This document shows, in pieces, positions 1 through 7,371 of a DNA stretch of 14,880 nucleotides (positions are counted from its first letter, which is position 1; each line of letters begins with the position of its first letter). This DNA is from M30B66 sp040882555. GTDB taxonomy: Bacteria; Bacteroidota; Bacteroidia; M30B66. The notes beneath the pieces are model-generated. The model ran no database searches and had not been told where the DNA came from. It was given only the letters and a program-made list of their open reading frames with translations. The DNA is taken from contig JBBEBC010000130.1 of NCBI GenBank assembly GCA_040882555.1, positions 1 to 14,880 on the forward strand, given 5' to 3'. Made by a program: the position numbers and the translations under genes.

Positions 1-220
1 TTAATTCGACATTAGTCGCAGATTCTATTGGTGCCAATTCCTCTAAATAATCCATAATTGCGGGGATACTAACCCCTAATAAGAACACCGAAATGGCAAT
101 AAAAAATGCCGTATTCATATGCTTATTATACCGCTTACGAAGCTCAAATGCTCCATAAGCTTGATTCCGTTTTTCAAAAACTATATCGTCAAACGGCTTG
201 ACTGTCAATTGATTTGCCAT
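1..220 (-). CDS. tonB: TonB-family energy transducer, N-terminal part (3' end outside window)
   Basis: The first 73 codons of a minus-strand gene that runs off the left edge of the window. I translated it directly from the ATG at 218-220. The protein opens with a short cytoplasmic segment containing the motif KRNQAYGAFELRKRY (residues 17-31), which is typical of TonB proteins in Bacteroidota. One hydrophobic segment follows at about residues 37-56, and then the start of a periplasmic region. Family role: TonB spans the periplasm and passes energy from ExbB/ExbD to outer-membrane receptors. The start lies 20 bases after the upstream exbD stop, so it is probably the last or a late gene of the exbB-exbD-exbD-tonB operon. 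The C-terminal TonB domain is not visible, so the assignment rests on the N-terminal motif, the membrane anchor and the neighbours. Confidence 0.85.
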   Translation of the reverse strand, partial: MANQLTVKPFDDIVFEKRNQAYGAFELRKRYNKHMNTAFFIAISVFLLGVSIPAIMDYLEELAPIESATNVEL

Positions 221-240
221 GTTGTCGTTTGTTAGATTAA

Positions 241-894
241 TTAAAATGTGTTTGCATTTGCAACCATCTGGTTTTCAATATCGTTGGTTTCTAATAGAGC
301 GTAACTACCAACATTACATATTGCCATTTCATCTAAAGCATCTACTACGTTTTTGTAATTGGACTCTTTATCAGGTTTTAAAAGCACGATCAAACTTGAC
401 ATTTTATTAGATTCTCTAAACGCTTTAAGCTTTTCTTTATAATCAGAATCTTCCATTTTGCCTGTAGAAACATCTTTTTTCCACGCTTCAATCTGACTAT
501 ACATGTTATGCCTTTTATTATTCTCTTTTATCAGAAGCTTTCTGATTCCATCCTGAGTATAATTTGTTTTAGTAAGACTTGGAAGAGGTTTATTTGGATC
601 AGCAACTCCGAAATACCAATAAACAATGTTATTGTCAGTGAGAATAATATTCAATGTATGTTCTGCGGGTACCTTGTTCTTATCCTCATCTTTTAACTCA
701 TCATCTTTCACTGGCATATTTATTTCCATTGCCTGCGGTTTATTGAAGGTCGTAGTTAAAATGAAGAACGTAAGTAGGAGGAATCCAAGGTCCACCATTG
801 GTGTCATATCGATTCGGGTAGAGGACTTCTTCGCACGTTGTTTACCATGCTTCTTTTTACCCCCGCCTTCTTCGCCGGTATTTAAATCTGCCAT
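241..894 (-). CDS. exbD: ExbD/TolR-family biopolymer transport protein (second copy)
   Basis: A 217-residue ExbD-like protein of the Ton motor. The N-terminus is basic and cytoplasmic (KKKHGKQRAKK, residues 13-23). Next comes the family signature RIDMTPMVDLGFLLLTFF, in which Asp35 of the single membrane helix (about residues 33-50) is the expected proton-carrying residue. The periplasmic part is long for the family (about 217 against roughly 140 residues in enterobacterial ExbD) and includes a charged insert near residues 125-160. The C-terminal segment (LIVLLKPDKESNYKNVVDALD) fits the ExbD periplasmic fold. It is the third gene of the operon: the other exbD ends 53 bases upstream and tonB starts 20 bases downstream. 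The 53-base gap holds no TAnnTTTG element, so I infer cotranscription. Two unlike ExbD copies suggest a hetero-oligomeric or division-of-labour arrangement, which is inference. Confidence 0.93.
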   Translation of the reverse strand: MADLNTGEEGGGKKKHGKQRAKKSSTRIDMTPMVDLGFLLLTFFILTTTFNKPQAMEINMPVKDDELKDEDKNKVPAEHTLNIILTDNNIVYWYFGVADPNKPLPSLTKTNYTQDGIRKLLIKENNKRHNMYSQIEAWKKDVSTGKMEDSDYKEKLKAFRESNKMSSLIVLLKPDKESNYKNVVDALDEMAICNVGSYALLETNDIENQMVANANTF

Positions 895-947
895 AATTTC
901 TCGGTTTTTGGTCCTTTATGTAGAACGAATAAAAAGGTTCAATTAGT

Positions 948-1556
948 TTATTCGGCTGGGCCGGATTCCATATTTGTTATGAGGTTGAATTTATTCACCT
1001 TCTTATCCTGAAGAATATCCATTACTCTTCTAATTGTTGGATACCCACTTACCTGATCGCCTTTTATAGCAACCCTGAAACGAGGTGCATTAATTCTTCC
1101 GTAGAAAACCCAATCGCATAACTCACAAGAAAGCGAATCAATCGGGATACCGGCCGATTTCTCTTGCAACTTTTTCCTTTCAGTGCTGCCAGCACTCAAG
1201 TATTCTTTCATCTCTTTCATTGGAACACCAAATGAAGCCATGTTGGAGAATTCAGTAATCTGATCTTCTTCAAAAGCAACTCCATATTTTTCTCCCATAC
1301 TTTCAAGAACAGTTCTTCTGGTATCCTGACCTGTGATAGTAAAGAACACATGATCTTCCTTGTCAACAAGAATCATCATGATATCCTTATCAGGAATTTT
1401 AAGATCTGAAACTGAAGAAGGCATATCAATGACAGCAGCTTCTTCGGCCCTGAATTGAGAAATCAACATGAAAAAGGTTACCAGCAGAAAGGCCAGATCC
1501 ACCATCGGCGTCATGTCGATAGAAGGACTGTTTTTCGGCATTTTTATTTTTGGCAT
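948..1556 (-). CDS. exbD: ExbD/TolR-family biopolymer transport protein (first copy, with periplasmic CxxC)
   Basis: A 202-residue ExbD-like protein. A very short basic N-terminus leads into SIDMTPMVDLAFLLVTFFML, with Asp20 as the expected proton-carrying residue of the single membrane helix (about residues 17-34). The C-terminal part has the family pattern: RVAIKGDQVSGYPTIRRVMD, then a KFNLIT strand (residues 161-194). Between these lies an insert of about 70 residues (roughly 75-145) that classical ExbD lacks. It ends in SCELC, giving a periplasmic CxxC at residues 144 and 147. This copy and the next exbD share the N-terminal signature but little else in the insert. The gene starts 19 bases after exbB, so the two are almost certainly cotranscribed. 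The family assignment is firm. The role of the insert and the cysteine pair is unknown. Confidence 0.94.
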   Translation of the reverse strand: MPKIKMPKNSPSIDMTPMVDLAFLLVTFFMLISQFRAEEAAVIDMPSSVSDLKIPDKDIMMILVDKEDHVFFTITGQDTRRTVLESMGEKYGVAFEEDQITEFSNMASFGVPMKEMKEYLSAGSTERKKLQEKSAGIPIDSLSCELCDWVFYGRINAPRFRVAIKGDQVSGYPTIRRVMDILQDKKVNKFNLITNMESGPAE

Positions 1557-1575
1557 AACCTATCGGTTGATTTAA

Positions 1576-2391
1576 TTATTTAGTCTGAGACTCAAATGTT
1601 GATACTAAACTATATCCAGATTCATCAATTTTATAAGTTAATTGATCAATCTGAGTTGTGAAGTAATTGTACATTATAATGGCAATTGTTGATCCTGTAA
1701 TACCTAATGCTGTATTTATTAGGGCTTCAGAAATACCATTTGCAAGGGCTACAGCATCAGGAGCTCCTGCTTGTGCAAGCGCCGAGAATGCCTTAATCAT
1801 TCCTAATACTGTTCCAATCAAACCTACTAAGGTTGAAATTGAAGCCATGGTAGAAATAATGATAAGATTTTTAGAAAGCATAGGTAATTCCAGAGAGGTT
1901 GCTTCCTCGATTTCCTTTTGCATTGCAATCACTTTCTGTTCTTTATCCTTGGTAGCATCATTTTGTAACTGGCTGTATTTTTCAAGACCAGCTTTCATAA
2001 CATTTGCTAAAGAACCTTGTTGCTTGTCGCACTCTTTTGCAGCAGCTTCAATTTGATTATTAGAAATCATGTTCTGAAGATTTCTAATAAATACGTTGAT
2101 TTTTCCTTTGCCTTTTGCCTTAGAGATTGTCATATATCTCTCTACAGAAAAAGCCATGATTATTACAACAATTGACATTAATATAGGTACGATGAAACCG
2201 CCCTTATATACAATACCTAAGGTATTACCTGGTAAAGGATGTCCCAAAATAGGATCGCCACCTTCAAAATTGGACGGATTTCCCATTATAAACATGTATA
2301 CCAAAACACATACTAGGATAGATGAGAGGATTACCGTTGCAGCGAAAAACGCTCCGATACCACTGCCTTCAGATTTCTGCTTATTGCTCAT
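1576..2391 (-). CDS. exbB: MotA/TolQ/ExbB-family proton channel protein
   Basis: A 271-residue ExbB-like inner-membrane protein that forms the stator pentamer around ExbD. Four hydrophobic segments are visible: about residues 13-36, 65-85, 174-200 and 216-243. Classical ExbB has three, so the first helix is an addition. The cytoplasmic stretch at about 90-170 is charged and helical. The third segment carries the family motif STLVGLIGTVLGMIKAF (186-202), and the last contains ALINTALGITGSTIAIIMYN. The gene is first in the minus-strand operon exbB-exbD-exbD-tonB, with a good Bacteroidota promoter starting 65 bases upstream of its ATG. No Shine-Dalgarno sequence is visible; the leader next to the start is A/T-rich, as is usual in this phylum. 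ExbB, TolQ and MotA resemble each other. The tonB downstream favours ExbB. Confidence 0.94.
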   Translation of the reverse strand: MSNKQKSEGSGIGAFFAATVILSSILVCVLVYMFIMGNPSNFEGGDPILGHPLPGNTLGIVYKGGFIVPILMSIVVIIMAFSVERYMTISKAKGKGKINVFIRNLQNMISNNQIEAAAKECDKQQGSLANVMKAGLEKYSQLQNDATKDKEQKVIAMQKEIEEATSLELPMLSKNLIIISTMASISTLVGLIGTVLGMIKAFSALAQAGAPDAVALANGISEALINTALGITGSTIAIIMYNYFTTQIDQLTYKIDESGYSLVSTFESQTK

Positions 2392-2455
2392 TTTTAAAAG
2401 CGATTTTAAGAATTAAAGAGTTATAAAATTTGATTATGAAAATTTTGAATGAGGG

Positions 2456-2485
2456 CAAATATACCAAAATTGGGTTTCAAACAAA
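2456..2485 (-). promoter_or_regulatory. Bacteroidota sigma-A type promoter for the exbB operon
   Basis: Read on the minus strand, a TTTG -33 element (2485-2482) is followed after 18 bases by TATATTTG (2463-2456). The latter matches the Bacteroidota -7 consensus TAnnTTTG exactly. Transcription would start near 2449, giving a leader of about 57 bases before the exbB ATG. Elements and spacing are seen directly; activity is inferred. Confidence 0.7.
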
Positions 2486-2497
2486 GGAGACAAAAAA

Positions 2498-2526
2498 AGC
2501 TTGATATCGCTTATCGAATTCAAGCT
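2498..2526. repeat. Inverted repeat upstream of the exbB promoter
   Basis: AGCTTGA (2498-2504) and TCAAGCT (2520-2526) are perfect 7-base inverted arms separated by 15 bases. The pair lies about 13 bases upstream of the exbB -33 element and about 60 bases upstream of the rimP -33 element. It could be an operator for the Ton operon. No known regulator site is recognised, and a chance palindrome in AT-rich DNA is possible. Confidence 0.35.
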
Positions 2527-2586
2527 GAAAAATTAACATGAAAATCAAATTGAGATACCATTATAGAAATTAGCTGAATTTTACTA

Positions 2587-2617
2587 TTTGGCAAATGGAA
2601 AACTTATTTTACTTTTG
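2587..2617 (+). promoter_or_regulatory. Bacteroidota sigma-A type promoter for rimP-nusA-infB
   Basis: A TTTG -33 element (2587-2590) is followed after 19 bases by TACTTTTG (2610-2617), an exact match to TAnnTTTG. Spacing and both elements are close to ideal for the phylum's housekeeping sigma factor. Transcription would begin near 2624, giving a leader of about 55 bases before the rimP ATG that contains a terminator-like hairpin. Confidence 0.8.
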
Positions 2618-2634
2618 CACCGGCTAAGAAAGAT

Positions 2635-2657
2635 AAGGGGACAGTGTCCCTTTTTTT
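2635..2657 (+). promoter_or_regulatory. Terminator-like hairpin with T tract in the rimP leader (candidate attenuator)
   Basis: GGGAC (2638-2642), loop AGT, GTCCC (2646-2650) form a perfect five-pair GC-rich stem, followed at once by seven T residues (2651-2657). A G-U pair and two A-U pairs can extend the stem at its base by using the first three Ts. This has the layout of an intrinsic terminator, yet it lies between a strong promoter and the first gene it should express. It may be a partial terminator that sets operon output, and NusA, encoded in the same operon, is known to act at such hairpins. The structure is read from the sequence; the regulatory role is inferred. The hairpin is short, so simple 5'-end stabilisation is also possible. 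Confidence 0.5.
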
Positions 2658-2678
2658 ATTAGTCTCCGTTTTGGAAGT

Positions 2679-3146
2679 ATGATTCAGAAGAATACCGTAA
2701 AAACACTTGCTGAAGACTTTTTAAAAGAGTCTGAGAATTATTTAATCGACGTATTGGTAAGCAGCTCCAATAAGATTCGTGTTTTTATTGAAAATGATGA
2801 ACATGTTTCCATTCAGGACTGTATCGCATTAAGTAAGCATATTGAATCAAACCTTGACAGAGAAACTGAAGATTTTGAACTTGAGGTTTCTTCACCCGGA
2901 ATAGATCAACCTTTCAAAAGTATTCGTCAATACAGGAAGTATGTTGGGAAAACTGTTGATGTATTGATGAATGATGGAAGCAAAGTTTCAGGAGAATTAA
3001 TAGGTAATACGGAAAGCGAAATTGAAGTTCTTCCAGAAAAAAAAGCAGGTAAAAAAAAAATAAAACAAACTTCACATATAGATAATGAGTCAATTCGAAT
3101 TTCTCTAAATGATATTAAAGAAACCAGATTGATAATTATCTTTTAA
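2679..3146 (+). CDS. rimP: Ribosome maturation factor RimP
   Basis: A 155-residue RimP, the usual family length. RimP binds the free 30S subunit and helps its late maturation. The N-terminal alpha/beta domain spans about residues 1-75 and ends in the hallmark VSSPGIDQPF (70-79). The family more often has Arg where this has Gln77. The C-terminal SH3-like barrel begins with RKYVGKTVDVLMNDG (86-100). It is interrupted by a lysine-rich loop at about 120-130, encoded by A8 and A10 runs, and resumes with ISLNDIKETRLIIIF. It is the first gene of the rimP-nusA-infB operon, a gene order conserved across bacteria, with nusA starting 16 bases after its stop. No convincing Shine-Dalgarno sequence precedes the ATG. 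The start fits the N-terminal helix of the family and lies just after the leader hairpin. Confidence 0.95.
   Translation: MIQKNTVKTLAEDFLKESENYLIDVLVSSSNKIRVFIENDEHVSIQDCIALSKHIESNLDRETEDFELEVSSPGIDQPFKSIRQYRKYVGKTVDVLMNDGSKVSGELIGNTESEIEVLPEKKAGKKKIKQTSHIDNESIRISLNDIKETRLIIIF
3037..3060 (+). repeat. Two poly-A tracts (A8 and A10) inside rimP
   Basis: Eight As (3037-3044) and ten As (3051-3060) lie six bases apart and encode lysines at residues 121-122 and 125-127 of RimP. Polymerase slippage on the A10 run would end the protein early in either direction: one A fewer gives an immediate TAA, and one A more gives a stop after eight further new codons. The runs are seen directly; slippage is inferred. 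Confidence 0.9.
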
Positions 3147-3162
3147 TCATGAATTAAATAAA

Positions 3163-4398
3163 ATGGAACACGCAGCACTTATAGAATCGTTTGCAGAATT
3201 CAAAGAATTCAAGAACATCGACAGGGTAACCATGATGGGAATCCTTGAAGATGTGTTCCGCAACATGATCATTAAGAAGTACGGTTCGGATGATAATTTT
3301 GACATCATTATCAATATCGATAAGGGCGACCTTGAAATTTTCCATAACCGAGAAATTGTTAATGATGCGGAAGTGGAAGACTCGAACAGTCAAATAGCTT
3401 ATTCTGAGGCGATTAAAATAGAACCTGACTTTGAAGTTGGCGAAGAAGTATCTTCAGAAGTTAAATTAAATGACTTTGGTCGCAGAGCAGTTCTTGCGTT
3501 TAGACAAAATCTTGTTGCCAGAATCTCTGAACTTGAGAAGGATGGAGTTTACAGAAAGTACAAGGATAGAGTTGGCGAAATTGTTACTGGAGAGATTTAT
3601 CAGGTTTGGAAAAAAGAAGTTTTAATCTTAGATGAAGAAGGCAACGAACTAATTATTCCAAAGCAGGAACAAATTCCAACCGACTTCTTCAAAAAAGGGG
3701 AAAACACAAGAGCTGTTGTTTTGAGAGTAGATATGAAAAACAGTTCTCCTCAGATTGTTCTATCAAGATCATCGCCTGTTTTTTTAGAAAAACTATTTGA
3801 GCAGGAAGTTCCAGAGGTGTTTGATGGCTTAATTACCATTAAAAAGGTTGTTCGCGAACCAGGAGTTAGAGCAAAAGTTGCTGTTGAGAGTTACGACGAT
3901 AGAATTGATCCTGTTGGAGCCTGTGTTGGGATGAAAGGTTCCAGAATACATGGTATAGTTAGAGAACTGCGCAATGAGAATATTGATGTTATCAATTATA
4001 CGAACAACACAGCACTTTACATCACAAGAGCACTCAGCCCTGCAAAGATTTCTTCAGTTAAACTTAATGAAGAAAAAATGAGAGCCGATGTATTCCTTAA
4101 ACCTGATCAGGTTTCCCTGGCTATCGGTAAAGGCGGATTAAATATCCGTTTAGCTAGTAAGCTAACTGGATATGAAATTGATGTTTATCGCGATTCAGAA
4201 ATGGATAGTGAGGATGTCGATCTTGATGAATTTGCTGATGAAATCGATAGCTGGATTCTGGATGAATTAAAAAGCGTTGGTTGCGATACTGCAAAAAGTG
4301 TATTAGAGCTTCCTGTTGATGATCTTGTAAAAAGAACTGATTTGGAAGAAGAAACAATTAAAGAGGTAGTGAGGATTTTAAGAGCAGAATTTGAATAA
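3163..4398 (+). CDS. nusA: Transcription termination/antitermination factor NusA
   Basis: A 411-residue NusA, which binds RNA polymerase and modulates pausing, intrinsic termination and antitermination. The N-terminal polymerase-binding domain covers about residues 1-125. An S1 RNA-binding domain follows at about 134-203 (GEIVTGEIYQVWKKEVLILD near its start). Two KH domains come next, with GXXG loops at GMKG (256-259) and GKGG (322-325). A C-terminal helix-hairpin-helix-like segment spans about 362-411 (ELKSVGCDTAKSVLELPVDDL). It resembles one of the two acidic repeats of E. coli NusA, so this version is shorter than the roughly 495-residue enterobacterial protein, as is normal for many phyla. 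It sits 16 bases after rimP and 39 bases before infB and shares their promoter. NusA may feed back on the hairpin in the operon leader, which is inference. Confidence 0.97.
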   Translation: MEHAALIESFAEFKEFKNIDRVTMMGILEDVFRNMIIKKYGSDDNFDIIINIDKGDLEIFHNREIVNDAEVEDSNSQIAYSEAIKIEPDFEVGEEVSSEVKLNDFGRRAVLAFRQNLVARISELEKDGVYRKYKDRVGEIVTGEIYQVWKKEVLILDEEGNELIIPKQEQIPTDFFKKGENTRAVVLRVDMKNSSPQIVLSRSSPVFLEKLFEQEVPEVFDGLITIKKVVREPGVRAKVAVESYDDRIDPVGACVGMKGSRIHGIVRELRNENIDVINYTNNTALYITRALSPAKISSVKLNEEKMRADVFLKPDQVSLAIGKGGLNIRLASKLTGYEIDVYRDSEMDSEDVDLDEFADEIDSWILDELKSVGCDTAKSVLELPVDDLVKRTDLEEETIKEVVRILRAEFE

Positions 4399-4437
4399 TT
4401 TGCTTATGATTCACTTAAAATAATATAATCCAGTTGA

Positions 4438-7371
4438 ATGTCTGAATCAACACAAAATAAAAGAATAAGTAAAGTCGCTACCGAGCTCAATGTTGGGGTG
4501 CAAACAGTGATTGACTTTTTAACCGATAAGGGATTTGAGGATATAAGCCGCAATTCCAAAATATCGGATGAAATGTATGATATCCTGCTTAATGAGTTTG
4601 GAGATGAAAAAACTGTTAAGGAAGAATCAAAAAAGATAATTCTAAATAGATTAAAGCGGGAAACTATTACTCTTGATGAATCTCAGCCTGTTGGCAGAGC
4701 GGAAGATCATGAGCAGGAGCCTGAGGAGATTCTTATAAAAGGTTTAGGATCAGTTAATGCGTCAGTGCCTCCTCCAATTGAAGAAGTTAAAGTTCCTGTG
4801 CCAGAAATAAAACCCGAGCCAGAACCAGAGCCAGAGCCGGAAAAACAGGTAATTCCTGAGGAAGTTGCTCCAGTGGTAGAAGCTCAACAGCCAACTGAAC
4901 CGGAAATAGCTCCAGAGGTGGAAGAAACTCCTGAAAAAGTTTCTGACTCAAAAGTTAAAGTTGTCGGTAAAATTGATTTGGATGCTTTTAAAAAGCCTTC
5001 CAAAACAAAAAAAGAGCAACCAAAAGATAAGAAAACAAGCTCTGATACAGGTAAAAAGAATACAGTTGAAGCCCAGGAAATTACTCCAAAGGAAGATTAT
5101 TCCAAAGAGACTCCAAAGGCAGAAACTCAAACTTCAGAAAAGACAGTTGAACAACCTAAATCTGAAGATTTATCGAAAGCAGAAGGTGAAACTCCTGTGG
5201 CGCCTAAGGAAGAAGAATTATTCAGAGCGAAAAGAGATAAATTGGAAGGCGTAAAAATTCTAGGAAAAATAGAATTAGCCCCCCCTCCACCGAAAAAACC
5301 AATCGCCTCCTCATCAGGAACAGGTTTAGGCTCTAACGATAGAAAGAAAAAGAGAAAAAGAATTGATTCTCCTGGCGGAGGTGGTGGAAATCAGAATACA
5401 AATCAAAATCAGCCAAGAGAAAATAAACCAAGAGGCGGAAACAATAGACCAGTTACACCAGCTAAACCTCAATTAACTGAGGAGGATGTACAAAAGCAGA
5501 TTAAAGAAACACTTGCTCGATTAAGTCAAGGCAAGCAAAAATCAAAATCGGCTAAATACAAAAAACAAAGAAGAGAAGACTACAGAGCGGCTCAAGAAGA
5601 AGCTGCAATGGAAGGCGAAGACAAAATAATCAAGGTAACAGAATTCGTTTCTGCCAATGAATTGGCAAGGATGATGAACTTACCAGTTAACGAGATCATT
5701 TCGACTTGTATGTCTCTTGGTCTTTTTGTTTCTATTAATCAACGCCTTGATGCAGAAACTCTAACATTTGTTGCTGATGAATTTGGTTACAAGGTTGAAT
5801 TTGTATCAGCAGAAGTGCAGGAAGCGATTAAGGAAGATGAAGATACAGACGAAAATCTCGAGCCTAGACCGCCTATCGTCACCGTTATGGGCCACGTTGA
5901 TCATGGTAAAACATCATTACTAGATTATGTCAGGAATGCAAATGTTATAGCGGGAGAAGCCGGTGGTATTACTCAGCACATTGGAGCATATAACGTTACT
6001 ATGGAAAATGGGAAGCGCATAACTTTCCTTGATACTCCTGGTCACGAAGCCTTTACTGCGATGAGAGCAAGGGGAGCACAAGTAACAGATGTAGCAATCA
6101 TTGTTGTTGCTGCTGATGATAGTGTGATGCCTCAAACAATAGAAGCGATTAACCACGCTCAGGCTGCTCAAATTCCAATTGTATTTGCCATTAATAAGAT
6201 TGATAAACCAGGATCAAATCCTGAGAAGATCAAAGAGCAGCTTTCTGCTATGAATATCTTAGTTGAAGATTGGGGTGGTAAATATCAGGTTCAGGAAATT
6301 TCTGCCAAAAAAGGAACCGACATTGATAAACTACTAGAAAAGGTTCTTCTTGAAGCTGAACTCTTAGATTTAAAGGCGAACCCTGAAAAAAGAGCAAGCG
6401 GTTCAGTCATTGAATCTGAACTAGATAAAGGAAGAGGCTATGTTACAACTCTCATCGTTTTAGCAGGAACTCTTAAAGTTGGTGATGTTGTCTTAGTGGG
6501 AACTCATAGTGGTAAAGTAAAAGCTTTATTCAACGAAAGAGGAGCACCTATTAAGGAAGCGGGCCCTTCTATGTCGGCCCAGATTCTTGGGTTGAGCGGA
6601 GCCCCTTCATCAGGTGATAGGTTTAATGTCATGACAGATGAAAGAGAAGCAAGGGATATCGCTAATAAACGTCAGCAACTGCAGCGTGAGCAAGGTATAA
6701 GAACTCAAAAGCATATCACGCTCGATGAAATTGGAAGAAGGATAGCAATTGGAGACTTTAAGGAACTTAACATTATCGTTAAAGGTGACGTGGACGGTTC
6801 GGTAGAAGCACTTTCTGATTCGTTATTGAAACTTTCAACTGAAAAGATTCAAGTCAACATTATTCATAAATCAGTAGGTCAAGTAACTGAAAGCGATGTT
6901 TTACTTGCATCTGCTTCCAATGCAATTATTGTTGGATTCCAGGTAAGACCATCAGCTTCTGCTAGAAAACTTGCAGAAAATGAGCAAATCGACATGAGAT
7001 TCTACTCAATCATCTACAAAGCAATTGAAGAGATTAAAGCTGCCATGGAAGGAATGCTTGCTCCTGAGTTTGAGGAGAAAGTTATTTGTAATGTTGAAGT
7101 TAGAGATGTATTCAAAATCACGAAAGTTGGTACTGTAGCTGGATGTTATGTCCTTGACGGAAAGATTACCAGAAACACTAAAATCAGGCTTATCCGAGAT
7201 GGTATTGTGGTTTACTCTGGTGATTTGGGCTCTCTAAAACGTTTCAAAGATGATGTTAAGGAAGTTGCAACAGGATATGAATGTGGCCTAAACATTCATA
7301 ATTTCAATGATATCAAAGTTGGAGACATCATTGAAGGATATGAAAACGTTGAAATAAAAAGAAAACTTTAA
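4438..7371 (+). CDS. infB: Translation initiation factor IF-2
   Basis: A 977-residue IF-2, the GTPase that brings initiator tRNA to the 30S subunit and promotes subunit joining. An N-terminal IF2N-like domain (about 5-55) is followed by a long low-complexity linker (about 80-385) rich in Pro, Glu and Lys. A second IF2N-like domain lies at about 397-455. The G domain is complete: GHVDHGKTS (485-493), GGITQHIGAY (509-518), DTPGHEA (532-538), NKID (586-589) and SAKKG (622-626). Domains II, III and IV then follow; the C-terminal domain binds formyl-methionyl-tRNA. The linker holds a five-fold Pro-Glu repeat (126-135) and two copies of a VGKIDL/LGKIEL motif (about 176-181 and 275-280). It is the last gene of the operon. 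Its stop codon is directly next to that of the convergent SPOR gene, with no space for a separate terminator. Confidence 0.98.
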   Translation: MSESTQNKRISKVATELNVGVQTVIDFLTDKGFEDISRNSKISDEMYDILLNEFGDEKTVKEESKKIILNRLKRETITLDESQPVGRAEDHEQEPEEILIKGLGSVNASVPPPIEEVKVPVPEIKPEPEPEPEPEKQVIPEEVAPVVEAQQPTEPEIAPEVEETPEKVSDSKVKVVGKIDLDAFKKPSKTKKEQPKDKKTSSDTGKKNTVEAQEITPKEDYSKETPKAETQTSEKTVEQPKSEDLSKAEGETPVAPKEEELFRAKRDKLEGVKILGKIELAPPPPKKPIASSSGTGLGSNDRKKKRKRIDSPGGGGGNQNTNQNQPRENKPRGGNNRPVTPAKPQLTEEDVQKQIKETLARLSQGKQKSKSAKYKKQRREDYRAAQEEAAMEGEDKIIKVTEFVSANELARMMNLPVNEIISTCMSLGLFVSINQRLDAETLTFVADEFGYKVEFVSAEVQEAIKEDEDTDENLEPRPPIVTVMGHVDHGKTSLLDYVRNANVIAGEAGGITQHIGAYNVTMENGKRITFLDTPGHEAFTAMRARGAQVTDVAIIVVAADDSVMPQTIEAINHAQAAQIPIVFAINKIDKPGSNPEKIKEQLSAMNILVEDWGGKYQVQEISAKKGTDIDKLLEKVLLEAELLDLKANPEKRASGSVIESELDKGRGYVTTLIVLAGTLKVGDVVLVGTHSGKVKALFNERGAPIKEAGPSMSAQILGLSGAPSSGDRFNVMTDEREARDIANKRQQLQREQGIRTQKHITLDEIGRRIAIGDFKELNIIVKGDVDGSVEALSDSLLKLSTEKIQVNIIHKSVGQVTESDVLLASASNAIIVGFQVRPSASARKLAENEQIDMRFYSIIYKAIEEIKAAMEGMLAPEFEEKVICNVEVRDVFKITKVGTVAGCYVLDGKITRNTKIRLIRDGIVVYSGDLGSLKRFKDDVKEVATGYECGLNIHNFNDIKVGDIIEGYENVEIKRKL
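4813..4842 (+). repeat. Tandem CCNGAR hexamer repeat in infB
   Basis: Five consecutive hexamers of the form CCN GAR encode (Pro-Glu)5 at IF-2 residues 126-135. Synonymous changes separate the units, so it looks like an old expansion kept for its peptide rather than a fresh slippage product. It lies in the unstructured linker, where length is expected to vary between strains. Confidence 0.85.

Noticed and set aside
1667..2056. Open frame of 129 codons on the plus strand opposite exbB
   Set aside because: It is antisense to a well-conserved membrane protein and has no promoter of its own. Its composition follows from the exbB codons.
4961..5254. Lysine-rich open frame of 97 codons overlapping infB in another frame
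   Set aside because: It lies within the low-complexity IF-2 linker, where biased codons keep alternative frames open. No start signal is seen.
5608..7371. Internal start at IF-2 Met391 giving a shorter isoform, as in enterobacteria
   Set aside because: Only a purine-rich AAGAAG lies upstream, which is ordinary in this gene. No stronger evidence for a second start.
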